From positions 6,138,001 through 6,202,000 of the forward strand of contig NZ_LN831029.1 of NCBI RefSeq assembly GCF_001457475.1: a stretch of 64,000 nt of DNA, given 5' to 3'. The stretch is from Achromobacter xylosoxidans (GTDB lineage Bacteria; Pseudomonadota; Gammaproteobacteria; Burkholderiales; Burkholderiaceae_B). Position 1 is the first letter of the stretch. The number at the start of each line of letters is the position of its first letter. This document shows, one piece after another, positions 25,802-34,751 of the stretch. Position numbers and translations under genes: made by a program. Below the pieces are notes generated by a model. That model searched no databases. It was not told where the DNA came from and saw only the letters and a list, made by a program, of their open reading frames with translations.

Positions 25802-26623
25802 GTGGAAATCACCGGCAGCACAACCGTATTCGCGATCGCGGCCGACCCGATCGCGCACGTCAAGACGCCCCAGCGGCTCAACGCCCTGCTGCGCGAACGC
25901 GGCATCGACGCCGTCATGGTGCCGTTCCACGTCACCGCCGCCGGCCTGCCCGGCCTGTTCGCGGGCCTGCGCGGCCTGGCCAACCTGGGCGGCTTGGTCG
26001 TTACCGTGCCCCACAAGGAAAGCGCCGCCGCGCTGTGCGACGCCCTCACCCCCGCCGCCGAACTGATCGGCGCCGTCAATGCGGTGCGGCTGCGCGACGG
26101 CTGCCTGACCGGCGGCAACTTCGACGGCCTGGGCTTCGTCGCCGGCCTGCGCGGCCAGGGCCATGAGCCCGCCGGCCGCCACGTCTACCTGGCGGGCCTG
26201 GGCGGCGCCGGCAAGGCCATCGCCTGCGCCATTGCCGAGGCCGGCCCGGCCAGCCTGCGCCTGTACAACCGTTCGCCCGGCAAGGCCGAGGCGTTCGCCG
26301 CGCGCCTGGCGCGCCACTATCCCGGCCTGGCCATCAGTGTGGCCGGCCCGCGTCCCGAAGCCTGTGACATCGCCATCAACGCGACCACCCTCGGCCTGGA
26401 CGACAACGATCCCCTGCCCTTCCAACTGGACGCCCTGGCGACCGGCGCGGTGGTGGCCGACGCCGTCATGAGCCGCGTCGACACGCCGCTGCTGCGCGCC
26501 GCGGCCGCGCGCGGCTGCCGCACCCATCCCGGCCTCTACATGCTGGAAGGACAACTCACCGAAATTGCCCGCTTCCTGGGCATAGAAAAGCCGCAGCAGG
26601 AACTGCTGAACGCGCTTGCTTGA
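25802..26623 (+). CDS. Shikimate/quinate dehydrogenase-like protein (AroE family paralogue)
   Basis: 273 residues beginning at a GTG; no suitable ATG is near. The AroE fold is evident: an N-terminal substrate domain with the catalytic Lys in VTVPHKES and Asp in GGNFDGLGF, then a Rossmann domain with VYLAGLGGAGKAIA and later NATTLGLDDND and GLYMLEGQ. The substrate-binding serine motif usually read as HSKSP is HVKTP here, so the carboxylate contact is altered. As first gene of a transporter/dehydrogenase operon it is probably catabolic, acting on quinate or a different hydroxy-acid, rather than the biosynthetic AroE. Confidence 0.82.
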   Translation: MEITGSTTVFAIAADPIAHVKTPQRLNALLRERGIDAVMVPFHVTAAGLPGLFAGLRGLANLGGLVVTVPHKESAAALCDALTPAAELIGAVNAVRLRDGCLTGGNFDGLGFVAGLRGQGHEPAGRHVYLAGLGGAGKAIACAIAEAGPASLRLYNRSPGKAEAFAARLARHYPGLAISVAGPRPEACDIAINATTLGLDDNDPLPFQLDALATGAVVADAVMSRVDTPLLRAAAARGCRTHPGLYMLEGQLTEIARFLGIEKPQQELLNALA

Positions 26624-26663
26624 TTCACGGACCTACCACTCCCGTTCCACGGAGGAGACACGC

Positions 26664-27899
26664 ATGAAATTGGCTTTCACCACCGGCCTGCTGTGCCTGG
26701 CCGGCATCGCCGCATCGGCCCAGGCCGCGCCCGTCAAGATCGGCCTGATCGAAACGCTGTCCGGCCCGCAGGCCTCGACCGGCCTGATGTTCCGCGCCGC
26801 GGTCAAGTACCAGCTGGACCGCATCAACGCCGCCGGCGGCTGGAACGGCCAGCCGCTGGAACTGGTCGAGTTCGACAACCAGGGCGGCCCCGTGGGCGCC
26901 TCCGACCGTTTCCGCGCCGCCGCCGCCGAAGGCGTGCAGATCCTGGTGCAGGGTTCGTCGTCGGCCATCTCCGGCCAGCTCACCGAGGACGTGCGCAAGC
27001 ACAACCTGCGCAACCCGGGCAAGGAAGTCGTGTTCCTGAACGTGGGCGGCGAAGCGCTGGAACTGACCGGCCAGAAGTGCCACTTCTACCACTTCCGCTT
27101 CACCACCAACGCCGACCTGCGCGTCAAGGCGCTGGCCTCGGTCATGTCGGCCGACGGCACGCTGGGCAAGCGCGTCTACGCCATCAACCAGAACTACTCC
27201 TGGGGCCAGGACATGGAAGGCGCCACCGAGCGCTTCGCCAAGCAGTACGGCTACGAGGTGGTCGGCAAGACGCTGCACGAAGTCAACAAGATCCAGGACT
27301 TCGCGCCCTACGTGGCCCGCATCCGCTCGGCCAATCCCGACACCGTCATCACCGGCAACTGGTCCAACGACCTGCTGTTGCTGATGAAGGCCACGCAGTC
27401 GGCCGGCCTGAAGGTGCGCTTTGCCACCGTGTTCCTGGACCAGGTCGGCAACCTCGCCAACGCCGGCGACGTGGCGCTGGGCCATTACATCGCCCATCCC
27501 TACAACATCGAGGCTGCGGGCGAGGAAGGCGCCAAGTTCGCCGAGGACTACAAGGCCAAGACCGGCCACTACCCCAGCTACACCGAGCCGCAGACCGTCA
27601 TCGGCATCACCTTCCTGGGCGAGGCGCTCAAGACGGTCAAGCCCAAGGACGGCAAGCTGTCGGTGCCGGACCTGGCGCGCGCGCTGGAGAAGGTCACCTA
27701 CACCTCGCCGCTGGGCACCTACACCATGCGCGCCGAAGACCACCAGGTGCAGCTGCCGATGGTGGTGTCCAAGGTCGGCAAGAACGCCAAGTACAAGGCC
27801 GACGGCACCGACATGGGCTTCGAGCCGGTCAAGGTGCTGTCCGCCGCGGACGTGTCCGCGCCGGTGCAGGCCACTTGCAAGATGGTTCGCCCGGACTGA
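26664..27899 (+). CDS. Branched-chain amino acid-type ABC substrate-binding protein (LivJ/LivK family)
   Basis: 411 residues from the ATG at 26664 with GGAGGAG upstream. It has a Sec signal peptide (MKLAFTTGLLCLAGIAASAQA) followed by the periplasmic type I binding fold: VKIGLIETLSGPQASTG, a middle part with YAINQNYSWGQDM, and PSYTEPQTVIGITFLGEAL. It delivers the ligand to the LivHMGF-type complex encoded next. Liv-like binding proteins in Burkholderiales often take aromatic or organic acids rather than amino acids, and the catabolic operon suggests that here. Confidence 0.9.
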   Translation: MKLAFTTGLLCLAGIAASAQAAPVKIGLIETLSGPQASTGLMFRAAVKYQLDRINAAGGWNGQPLELVEFDNQGGPVGASDRFRAAAAEGVQILVQGSSSAISGQLTEDVRKHNLRNPGKEVVFLNVGGEALELTGQKCHFYHFRFTTNADLRVKALASVMSADGTLGKRVYAINQNYSWGQDMEGATERFAKQYGYEVVGKTLHEVNKIQDFAPYVARIRSANPDTVITGNWSNDLLLLMKATQSAGLKVRFATVFLDQVGNLANAGDVALGHYIAHPYNIEAAGEEGAKFAEDYKAKTGHYPSYTEPQTVIGITFLGEALKTVKPKDGKLSVPDLARALEKVTYTSPLGTYTMRAEDHQVQLPMVVSKVGKNAKYKADGTDMGFEPVKVLSAADVSAPVQATCKMVRPD

Positions 27900-28036
27900 T
27901 GACGCGATGGCCGCGGACGGCATGCCGTCCGCGGCCACTCGCCGATAAAGCGCTCGCCGGCGCGGGGCCGGGACACAACAGAGCGTGATGGATCGCCAGG
28001 CGCCCGGCGCCTGCGCGCAAGGATTTTGGAGCGGAC

Positions 28037-28978
28037 ATGGAATACTTTACCGTCTCGCTGTTGAACGGCGTGATTTACGGCCTGCTGCTATTCATGGTGT
28101 CGGCAGGCCTGACACTGATCTTCGGAATGATGGGCGTGCTCAACTTCGCGCACGCCTCGTTCTACATGATAGGCGCGTACGCCGCCTATACCCTGACGCC
28201 CGTCACCGGGTTCTGGACCGCGCTGGTGCTGGCCACCGTCATCGCCGGCGTGCTCGGCATGGGCGTGGAGCGCTTCTTCCTGCGCCGCGTGCACAAGTTC
28301 GGCCACGCGCAGGAGCTGCTGGTGACCTTCGGCCTGGCGTTCATCGTCGCCGAGCTCATCAAGCTGTTCTACGGGGATTTCCCGGTCGACTACCGCGTGC
28401 CGCAGTTCCTGAACTTCGCGGCCTTCCGCGTGTTCGACGCCGACTATCCGTTCTACCGCCTGCTGATGGGCGGCGTGTCGCTGGCGATGTTCGCGGTGAT
28501 CTACCTGCTGCTGTCGCGCACCCGCGTCGGCATCGTGGTGCGCTCGGCCATCTACCGGCCGCGCATGGCCGAGGCGCTGGGCCACAACGTGCCGCTGGTG
28601 TTCATGAGCGTGTTCGGCGTGGGCGCGGCGATGGCCGGCCTGGCGGGCGCGGTCGCGGGCGCGTTCTACACCACCAATCCGAACATGGCGCTGGAACTGG
28701 GCGTGCTGGTGTTCGTGGTGGTGGTCGTGGGCGGCCTGGGCTCGCTTGAAGGCGCCATGATCGCCTCGCTGCTGATCGGGCTGATCAGCTCGTTCTCGGT
28801 CGGCATCGACGCCAGCCTGGCGACCCTGTTCGGCCTGTTCGGCGCCGGCGAGTGGGCCGAAAGCGTGGGCGGCCTGATGACGGTGAAGATCTCCAGCCTG
28901 GCCGCGACGCTGCCGTTCCTGCTGATGTTGGTGGTGCTGCTGGTCAAGCCCTCGGGCCTGAAAGGAGAACAGGCATGA
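28037..28978 (+). CDS. Liv-type ABC transporter permease (LivH family)
   Basis: 313 residues, almost entirely hydrophobic, with the family N-terminus LLNGVIYGLLLFMVSAGLTL and LIFGMMGVLNFAHASFYMIG, and the conserved C-terminal segment VVVGGLGSLEGAMIASLLIG. It forms one half of the membrane channel. The upstream gap of 137 bp from the binding-protein gene holds no clear terminator. Its stop overlaps the next start in ATGA, typical of translational coupling. Confidence 0.93.
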   Translation: MEYFTVSLLNGVIYGLLLFMVSAGLTLIFGMMGVLNFAHASFYMIGAYAAYTLTPVTGFWTALVLATVIAGVLGMGVERFFLRRVHKFGHAQELLVTFGLAFIVAELIKLFYGDFPVDYRVPQFLNFAAFRVFDADYPFYRLLMGGVSLAMFAVIYLLLSRTRVGIVVRSAIYRPRMAEALGHNVPLVFMSVFGVGAAMAGLAGAVAGAFYTTNPNMALELGVLVFVVVVVGGLGSLEGAMIASLLIGLISSFSVGIDASLATLFGLFGAGEWAESVGGLMTVKISSLAATLPFLLMLVVLLVKPSGLKGEQA

Positions 28979-30249
28979 GCCAGAACTCGTCTCGCCGGGC
29001 CACCGCCGGCCTGCTGCTGATCGTCTGCGTGGCCGCGCTGTGCGCGCTGCCGTGGCTGCTGCCCGCCGGCCAGCTGGTCGCGGCGGTGCAGATGCTGATC
29101 GCGGCGCTGTTCGCCTGCGCCTTCAACCTGCTGGCCGGCCAGGGCGGCATGCTGTCCTTCGGCCACGCGGCCTACTTCGGCGTCGGCACCTTCGCCACCA
29201 TCCACGCCATGAACGCGCTGGGCGGCGCGGGCCTGTTGCCAACGCCGCTGATGCCGCTGGCGGGCGGCGTGGCCGGCTTGCTGTTCGGCCTGGTCGCGGG
29301 CTGGTTCGCCACCATGCGCGCCGGCGTGTACTTTTCGATGATCACGCTGGCGCTGGCCGAACTGCTGCATGCGCTGGCGCCGCACCTGAAAGGCGTGTTC
29401 GGCGGGGAAGCCGGGCTGTCCGCCATGCGCATGCCGGCCTGGGGCTTCACCTTCGGCTCGGACGTCGAGGTGTACTTCCTGGTGCTGGCCTGGGTGCTGG
29501 TGTCGCTGGCCGCGCTGTATGGCCTGACCCGCACGCCGCTGGGCCGCCTGACGCTGGGCCTGCGCGAAAACGCCAACCGCCTGCGCTACCTGGGCTACCG
29601 GCCGCACACGCTCAAGACCATGGTGTTCGCGTTGTCGGCCATGTTCGCCGGCATCGCCGGCGGCCTGCAGGCGCTGAACATCGAGGCCGGCAACTACGTG
29701 CTGTTCGAGGTCAAGCTGTCGACCGACGCGGTGCTGTTCGCCTACATCGGCGGCGTCAACGCCTTCCTGGGACCGGTGCTGGGCGCGTCGATCCTGACCT
29801 TCCTGTCGCAGACGCTGGCCGACATCACCCGTTCCTGGCTGCTGTACCAGGGCATCCTGTTCGTGCTGGTGATGCTGTTCGTGCCGGACGGCCTGGTCGG
29901 CCTGGTGCAGCGCGCCGCCAGGTCGCTGCGCCAGCGCGGGCTGGCCGAGTGGCTGCCGCGCGCCGCGGTGTCCGTCGCCGGCGGCCTGCTGCTGACCGGC
30001 GCCACGGTGTTCACGGTGGAAATGCTGCAACGCATGTTCGCGCGAGACTATCGCTCGCTGCTGGCGATGAACCCCGATGCCGGCTGGCCCGCCATTTCCC
30101 TGTTCGGCCACGACTGGGCGCCGCTGGCGCTGTCGACCTGGCTGCTGCCGCTGGCGCTGTTCGCGGCCGGCCTCTTGGCCTGCCGCTGGGCGCTGGCCCT
30201 GTGGCGCGGCGAGGCCGAGGCCGCGCCCGTGCTGGAGACCGCAAAATGA
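28975..30249 (+). CDS. Liv-type ABC transporter permease (LivM family), C-terminally extended
   Basis: 424 residues, starting in the ATGA overlap with the preceding permease. Family blocks include CAFNLLAGQGGMLSFGHAAY and YIGGVNAFLGPVLGASILTF. The common LivM domain ends near residue 320. A further part adds at least one more hydrophobic segment (WLPRAAVSVAGGLLLTGATV) and another near LSTWLLPLALFAAGLLA. The role of the extension is unknown. It also overlaps the following ATPase gene by ATGA. Confidence 0.9.
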   Translation: MSQNSSRRATAGLLLIVCVAALCALPWLLPAGQLVAAVQMLIAALFACAFNLLAGQGGMLSFGHAAYFGVGTFATIHAMNALGGAGLLPTPLMPLAGGVAGLLFGLVAGWFATMRAGVYFSMITLALAELLHALAPHLKGVFGGEAGLSAMRMPAWGFTFGSDVEVYFLVLAWVLVSLAALYGLTRTPLGRLTLGLRENANRLRYLGYRPHTLKTMVFALSAMFAGIAGGLQALNIEAGNYVLFEVKLSTDAVLFAYIGGVNAFLGPVLGASILTFLSQTLADITRSWLLYQGILFVLVMLFVPDGLVGLVQRAARSLRQRGLAEWLPRAAVSVAGGLLLTGATVFTVEMLQRMFARDYRSLLAMNPDAGWPAISLFGHDWAPLALSTWLLPLALFAAGLLACRWALALWRGEAEAAPVLETAK

Positions 30250-30998
30250 GCCACGAGATCCTGACCCTGACCGACGTGCGCAAGTCCTTCGGCGACGCGC
30301 AGATCATCCGCGGCGTCAACCTGCAGGTGCGGGCCGGCGAACGCCACGCCGTCATCGGCCCCAACGGCGCCGGCAAGTCCACGCTGTTCCACCTGATGTC
30401 CGGCTCGTTCGCGCCGACCTCGGGCGACATCAGCCTGCGCTCGCGACCCATCGGCGGCCTGCCACCCGAACGCATCAACCGCCTCGGCCTGGCGCGCTCG
30501 TTCCAGATCACCAACGTGTTCCCGCGCCTGTCGGTGCGCGAAAACCTGCGGCTGGCGGTGCTGCGCATGCACGGCCTGGTCTACAACTTCTGGCGCCCCA
30601 TCGCGCGCCACCGCGCCGTCAACGAGAACGTCGACCAGCTGCTGGAGAAAGTGCGCCTGGCCGCCAAGCAGCACACCGCGGCGGGCGACCTGAACTACTC
30701 CGAGCAGCGTTCGCTGGAAATCGGCATGACGCTGGCCTCGCGGCCCAAAGTGATCCTGCTGGACGAGCCGATGGCCGGCATGTCTCAGCACGAGGTCGAC
30801 TACACCGTCGAACTCATCAAGGACGTAACGCGCGACTGCACCCTGCTGATCGTGGAGCACGACATGCAGGTGGTGTTCTCGCTGGCCGACCGCATCAGCG
30901 TGCTGGTGTACGGCGAGATCCTGGCCACCGGCACGCCCGCCGAGATCCGCGGCGACGCCCGCGTGCGCGAAGCCTACCTGGGAGAGGAAACGGTATGA
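30246..30998 (+). CDS. Liv-type ABC ATPase (LivG family) with altered signature motif
   Basis: 250 residues. Walker A is canonical (GPNGAGKST), as are Walker B (VILLDEPMAGM) and the switch histidine (LLIVEHDM). The ABC signature, LAYGQQR-like in well-known LivG proteins, reads LNYSEQR, replacing the glycine that contacts the gamma-phosphate. In a LivG-LivF dimer this signature completes the ATP site built on LivF's Walker A, which is itself altered. Starts in an ATGA overlap with LivM. Confidence 0.9.
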   Translation: MSHEILTLTDVRKSFGDAQIIRGVNLQVRAGERHAVIGPNGAGKSTLFHLMSGSFAPTSGDISLRSRPIGGLPPERINRLGLARSFQITNVFPRLSVRENLRLAVLRMHGLVYNFWRPIARHRAVNENVDQLLEKVRLAAKQHTAAGDLNYSEQRSLEIGMTLASRPKVILLDEPMAGMSQHEVDYTVELIKDVTRDCTLLIVEHDMQVVFSLADRISVLVYGEILATGTPAEIRGDARVREAYLGEETV

Positions 30999-31714
30999 GC
31001 ATGCAATCCCCCCTGCTGGCCCTGCAAGGCGTGCACGCGCACTACGGCAAGAGCCACATCCTGCACGGCATCGACCTGACGGTGGGCCGCGGCGAAGTGG
31101 TCAGCCTGCTGGGCCGCAACGGCGCCGGCCGCTCCACCACCATGAAGAGCATCATGGGGCTGGTGGACGTGACGGGCGGCCGCATTGCCATCGAAGGCCG
31201 CGACATCACCAACAAGCGCCCCTTCGAGATCGCTCGCGCCGGCCTGGGTTTCGTGCCGGAAGAACGCGAGGTGTTCGCCAACCTGACGGTGGACGAGAAC
31301 CTGCGCATGGGCGAACAGCCCGTCCGGCCCGACGCGCCGGCCTGGACCATCGAGCAAATGTTCGGCTACTTCCCGCGCCTGAAGGAACGCCGCAATACCC
31401 GCGCCGGCAACCTGTCCGGCGGCGAACAGCAGATGCTGACCATGTGCCGTTCGCTCCTGGGCAATCCCAAGGTCATGCTGATCGACGAACCCACCGAGGG
31501 CCTGGCGCCCAAGATCGTGGAAGTGATCGCCGACGTGATCCGCGACATCCACCAGCGCGGCGTGTCGGTGGTGCTGGTCGAGCAGAAGCTGACCATCGCG
31601 CTGAAGGTCTCCACGCGGGTGAGCGTGATGGGCCATGGCCGCATCGTTTTCGAAGGACCGCCCGCGCAGCTGCATGAGCGCCAGGACGTGGTCCAGGAAT
31701 GGCTGGCGGTCTGA
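30995..31714 (+). CDS. Liv-type ABC ATPase (LivF family) with Arg in place of the Walker A Lys
   Basis: 239 residues. The Walker A reads GRNGAGRST, where the usual ATP-binding lysine is arginine; the codon is CGC at about 31129-31131. The signature LSGGEQQM, Walker B VMLIDEPTEGLAP and VVLVEQKL at the H-loop are normal for LivF. It pairs with LivG to drive the permeases, and starts in an ATGA overlap with it. The substitution would weaken ATP binding in one of the two dimer sites. A minority of LivF-like proteins are known to carry this Arg, so it need not be inactivating. Confidence 0.9.
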   Translation: MSMQSPLLALQGVHAHYGKSHILHGIDLTVGRGEVVSLLGRNGAGRSTTMKSIMGLVDVTGGRIAIEGRDITNKRPFEIARAGLGFVPEEREVFANLTVDENLRMGEQPVRPDAPAWTIEQMFGYFPRLKERRNTRAGNLSGGEQQMLTMCRSLLGNPKVMLIDEPTEGLAPKIVEVIADVIRDIHQRGVSVVLVEQKLTIALKVSTRVSVMGHGRIVFEGPPAQLHERQDVVQEWLAV

Positions 31715-31742
31715 CCGCGGCCCTATCTGTAGAGGCAAGCAC

Positions 31743-32531
31743 TTGGACAATACCCCTGAAGTACGCCACGCCGACCTGCGCGGCAAGAACGTGGTGATCA
31801 CCGGCGGCGCCAAAGGCATCGGCTACGCCACGGCCGAGGCGTTCGTGCGCCAGGGCGCGCGGGTGGCGCTGCTGGACATGGACCCGGTCGCGCTGGATGC
31901 GGCCGTGGCCGGGCTGCGCGCGGCCGGCGGCGAAGCGCTGGCCGCGCAGGCCTCGGTCACCGACGCCGACGCGGTCGAGCGCGCCTTCGCCCAGGTCGAA
32001 CAGGCCTGGAGCGGCATCGACGTGCTGGTCAACAACGCCGGCATCTCGGCCAACAAGCCGTCGCTGGACGTCACGCCCGAGGAATGGCGCCGCGCGGTCG
32101 ACATCAACCTGACCGGCGTGTTCCTGTGCGCCCAGGCCGCCGGCCGCCGCATGGTGCCCAAGGGCGAGGGCTGCATCATCAACCTGGCCTCCATGTATGG
32201 CGTGGTGGCGGCGCCCGACCGCGCCGCCTACTGCGCCACCAAGGGCGCGGTGGTACTGCTGACCGAGACCCTGGCGGTGGAATGGGGCCCGGCGGGCGTG
32301 CGCGTGAACGCGCTGGCGCCCGGCTACGTCGAGACCGACCTGGTGCGCGACCTGGCCGCGCGCGGCCGCCTCGACCCCGAACGCCTCAAGCAGCGCACGC
32401 CGCTGCGGCGCCTGGCGCAACCGGCCGAAATGGCCGACCTGGCGGTGTTCCTGGCGTCCAGCCAGGCCGCCTACATCACCGGACACACCCTGGTGGCCGA
32501 TGGCGGCTGGAGCCGCTACAGCTACCTCTGA
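31743..32531 (+). CDS. Short-chain dehydrogenase/reductase (SDR), TTG start
   Basis: 262 residues if started at TTG 31743, which has AGAGG a few bases upstream and gives a short normal N-terminus before the cofactor loop TGGAKGIG. NNAGISANKP, the Ser in NLASMYGVVA, and YCATKGA provide the remaining SDR signatures; the C-terminus is VADGGWSRYSYL. It lies 28 bases after LivF and 36 bases before the E1 gene, within the operon. It probably oxidises a hydroxy intermediate to the oxo acid used by the dehydrogenase complex (inference). Confidence 0.88.
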   Translation: MDNTPEVRHADLRGKNVVITGGAKGIGYATAEAFVRQGARVALLDMDPVALDAAVAGLRAAGGEALAAQASVTDADAVERAFAQVEQAWSGIDVLVNNAGISANKPSLDVTPEEWRRAVDINLTGVFLCAQAAGRRMVPKGEGCIINLASMYGVVAAPDRAAYCATKGAVVLLTETLAVEWGPAGVRVNALAPGYVETDLVRDLAARGRLDPERLKQRTPLRRLAQPAEMADLAVFLASSQAAYITGHTLVADGGWSRYSYL

Positions 32532-32567
32532 CGCATCGACGCTTACCTACATTCTGGAGATTCACTC

Positions 32568-34751
32568 ATGGCCACCTACCAACCGCTTGGTTCCCAGGCG
32601 CCCTGGCGGCAACTGACGGTCGAGGCCTCGGACTGGCAACAGGCCGACCCCGCGCTGCTGGCCACCATGCTGACGCAGCTGCACTGGATCCGCGCCTTTG
32701 AGGAAGCGGTGCTGGACCTGGCCGCCGAAGGCCTGGTGCACGGCCCCGCCCACTCGTCGGTGGGCCAGGAAGGCGGCGCCGTCGGCTCGGTGCTGGCGCT
32801 GGGCGCCGGCGACCAGATCAACGGCTCGCACCGCGGCCATCACCAGTTCCTGGCCAAGGCGCTGCAACACGTCGCGCCGCTGGGCCTGGATCCGCGCAAC
32901 CCGCTCACGCCCGCCATCGACGAAGTGCTGCACAAGACCCTGGCCGAGATCATGGGCCTGGCGCAAGGCTACTGCCGCGGCCGTGGCGGCAGCATGCACC
33001 TGCGCTGGCTGGAAGCCGGCGCGCTCGGCACCAATGCCATCGTCGGCGGCGGCGTGCCGCTGGCCGCCGGCGCGGCCTGGGCCCACCATCACGCCGGCAC
33101 CGACCGCGTGGCCGTGACCTACTTCGGCGACGGCGCCGTCAACATCGGCTCGGTGCTCGAGACGATGAACCTGACCGCCGCGTGGAAGACGCCGCTGTGC
33201 TTCTTCATCGAGAACAACCGCTACGCCGTGTCCACCACGGTCGAGGAATCGACCGCCGAGCCGCGCCTGTCGGCCCGCGGCCAGGCCTTCAACATCCCGG
33301 CCTGGCAGGTCGACGGCATGGACCCGCTGGCCGTGCACCTGGCCATGTCGGAAGCCGTGGCGCACATGCGCGCCGGCAACGGCCCCACCATCATCGAGGT
33401 GGACGTCTACCGCTTCTTCCACCAGAACGGCCCGTTCCCCGGCAGCGCCTTCGGCTACCGTAGCAAGGAAGAAGAGGCGCAATGGCGCCGCCGCGATCCG
33501 CTCGACAAGATCGCCAGCGAGATGATCGGCCGTCAGCTGATCACCCAGGCCGAGGTCGACGCCCTGCGCCAGCGCTGCAAGGACGTGATGAAAGACGTGT
33601 CGGGCCGGCTGACCGAGGCCACCGACGGCGGCAAGCGCCGCGTGCGCGCCGACCTGTGGCCGCGCCCCGACTTCCGCGACGTGGGCCTGCGCAGCGACGG
33701 CTCGGAACTGGCCGGCCTGCGCTACCAGGACGCCGCCGACCATGCCGGCGCCCGCGTCGAGCGCAAGTTCGTGGACGCGGTGGCCGACGTGCTCGACCGC
33801 CGCATGGAAACCGACCCCGGCGTGGTGGTGCTGGGCGAGGACGTGCACCGCCTGAAGGGCGGCACCAACGGCGCCACCCGCGGCCTGAAGGACAAGTACC
33901 CCGACCGCGTGCTGGGCACGCCGATTTCCGAGAACGCCTTCGCCGGCCTGGGCGGCGGCCTGGCCATGGACGGCCGCTACAAGCCGGTGGTGGAATTCAT
34001 GTACCCCGACTTCATGTGGGTCGCGGCCGACCAGATCTTCAACCAGATCGGCAAGGCCCGCCACATGTTCGGCGGCGACATCGACGTGCCTTTCGTGCTG
34101 CGCACCAAGGTGGCGATGGGCACGGGCTACGGCTCGCAGCACTCGATGGACCCGGCCGGCGTCTTCGCCACAGCCCCGGGCTGGCGCATCGTCGCGCCGT
34201 CCACGCCGTATGAATACATCGGCCTGATGAACACCGCGCTGGCCTCCAAGGACCCGGTGCTGGTGATCGAGCACGTCGACCTGTACGCCTCGTCGGGCGA
34301 GGTTCCCGACGGCGACCTGGACTACGCCATTCCGTTCGGCAAGGCGCGCGTGCGCCGCGCCGGTTCCAAGGTCACGGTGCTGACCTACCTGTCGATGGTC
34401 AGCCGCGCCCTCAAGGCGGCGGAGGAAACCGGCGTGGATGCGGAGGTGATCGACCTGCGCACGCTGGACCGCGCCAACCTCGACTGGGACACCATCGGCG
34501 CCAGCATCCAGAAGACCAACAACGTGCTGATCGTCGAACAGGGCGCGCGCGGCACCTCGTACGGCGCCATGCTGGCCGACGAGATCCAGCGCCGCTACTT
34601 CGACTGGCTCGACCAGCCGGTCAAGCGCGTCACGGGCGGCGAGGCCTCGCCCAGCATCTCCAAGGTGCTGGAGCGCGCGGCCTTCGCCGACACGGAAGAA
34701 GTCATCGCCGGCCTGAACGACGTGCTGGCCGACCTGGGAGAACGCGCATGA
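32568..34751 (+). CDS. 2-oxo acid/acetoin dehydrogenase E1, alpha and beta subunits fused
   Basis: 727 residues, equal to one E1 alpha (about residues 1-375) joined to one E1 beta (about 400-727). The alpha part carries GQEGGAVGS, a substrate-proximal SHRGHHQFLAK and the thiamine diphosphate motif from GDGAVN (about 187) to ENN (about 216). The beta part has VVLGEDVHRLKGGTNG, NAFAGLGGGLAM and TYLSMVSRALKAAEE. The complex decarboxylates a 2-oxo acid or acetoin and passes the acyl group to lipoyl-E2. In most bacteria alpha and beta are separate genes for this type. E2 and E3 follow, with a VOC gene between. Confidence 0.9.
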   Translation: MATYQPLGSQAPWRQLTVEASDWQQADPALLATMLTQLHWIRAFEEAVLDLAAEGLVHGPAHSSVGQEGGAVGSVLALGAGDQINGSHRGHHQFLAKALQHVAPLGLDPRNPLTPAIDEVLHKTLAEIMGLAQGYCRGRGGSMHLRWLEAGALGTNAIVGGGVPLAAGAAWAHHHAGTDRVAVTYFGDGAVNIGSVLETMNLTAAWKTPLCFFIENNRYAVSTTVEESTAEPRLSARGQAFNIPAWQVDGMDPLAVHLAMSEAVAHMRAGNGPTIIEVDVYRFFHQNGPFPGSAFGYRSKEEEAQWRRRDPLDKIASEMIGRQLITQAEVDALRQRCKDVMKDVSGRLTEATDGGKRRVRADLWPRPDFRDVGLRSDGSELAGLRYQDAADHAGARVERKFVDAVADVLDRRMETDPGVVVLGEDVHRLKGGTNGATRGLKDKYPDRVLGTPISENAFAGLGGGLAMDGRYKPVVEFMYPDFMWVAADQIFNQIGKARHMFGGDIDVPFVLRTKVAMGTGYGSQHSMDPAGVFATAPGWRIVAPSTPYEYIGLMNTALASKDPVLVIEHVDLYASSGEVPDGDLDYAIPFGKARVRRAGSKVTVLTYLSMVSRALKAAEETGVDAEVIDLRTLDRANLDWDTIGASIQKTNNVLIVEQGARGTSYGAMLADEIQRRYFDWLDQPVKRVTGGEASPSISKVLERAAFADTEEVIAGLNDVLADLGERA

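Noticed and set aside
26664..31714. Assignment of the Liv-type transporter to leucine/isoleucine/valine uptake
   Set aside because: Family membership does not fix the substrate, and the linked catabolic genes point to a different compound.
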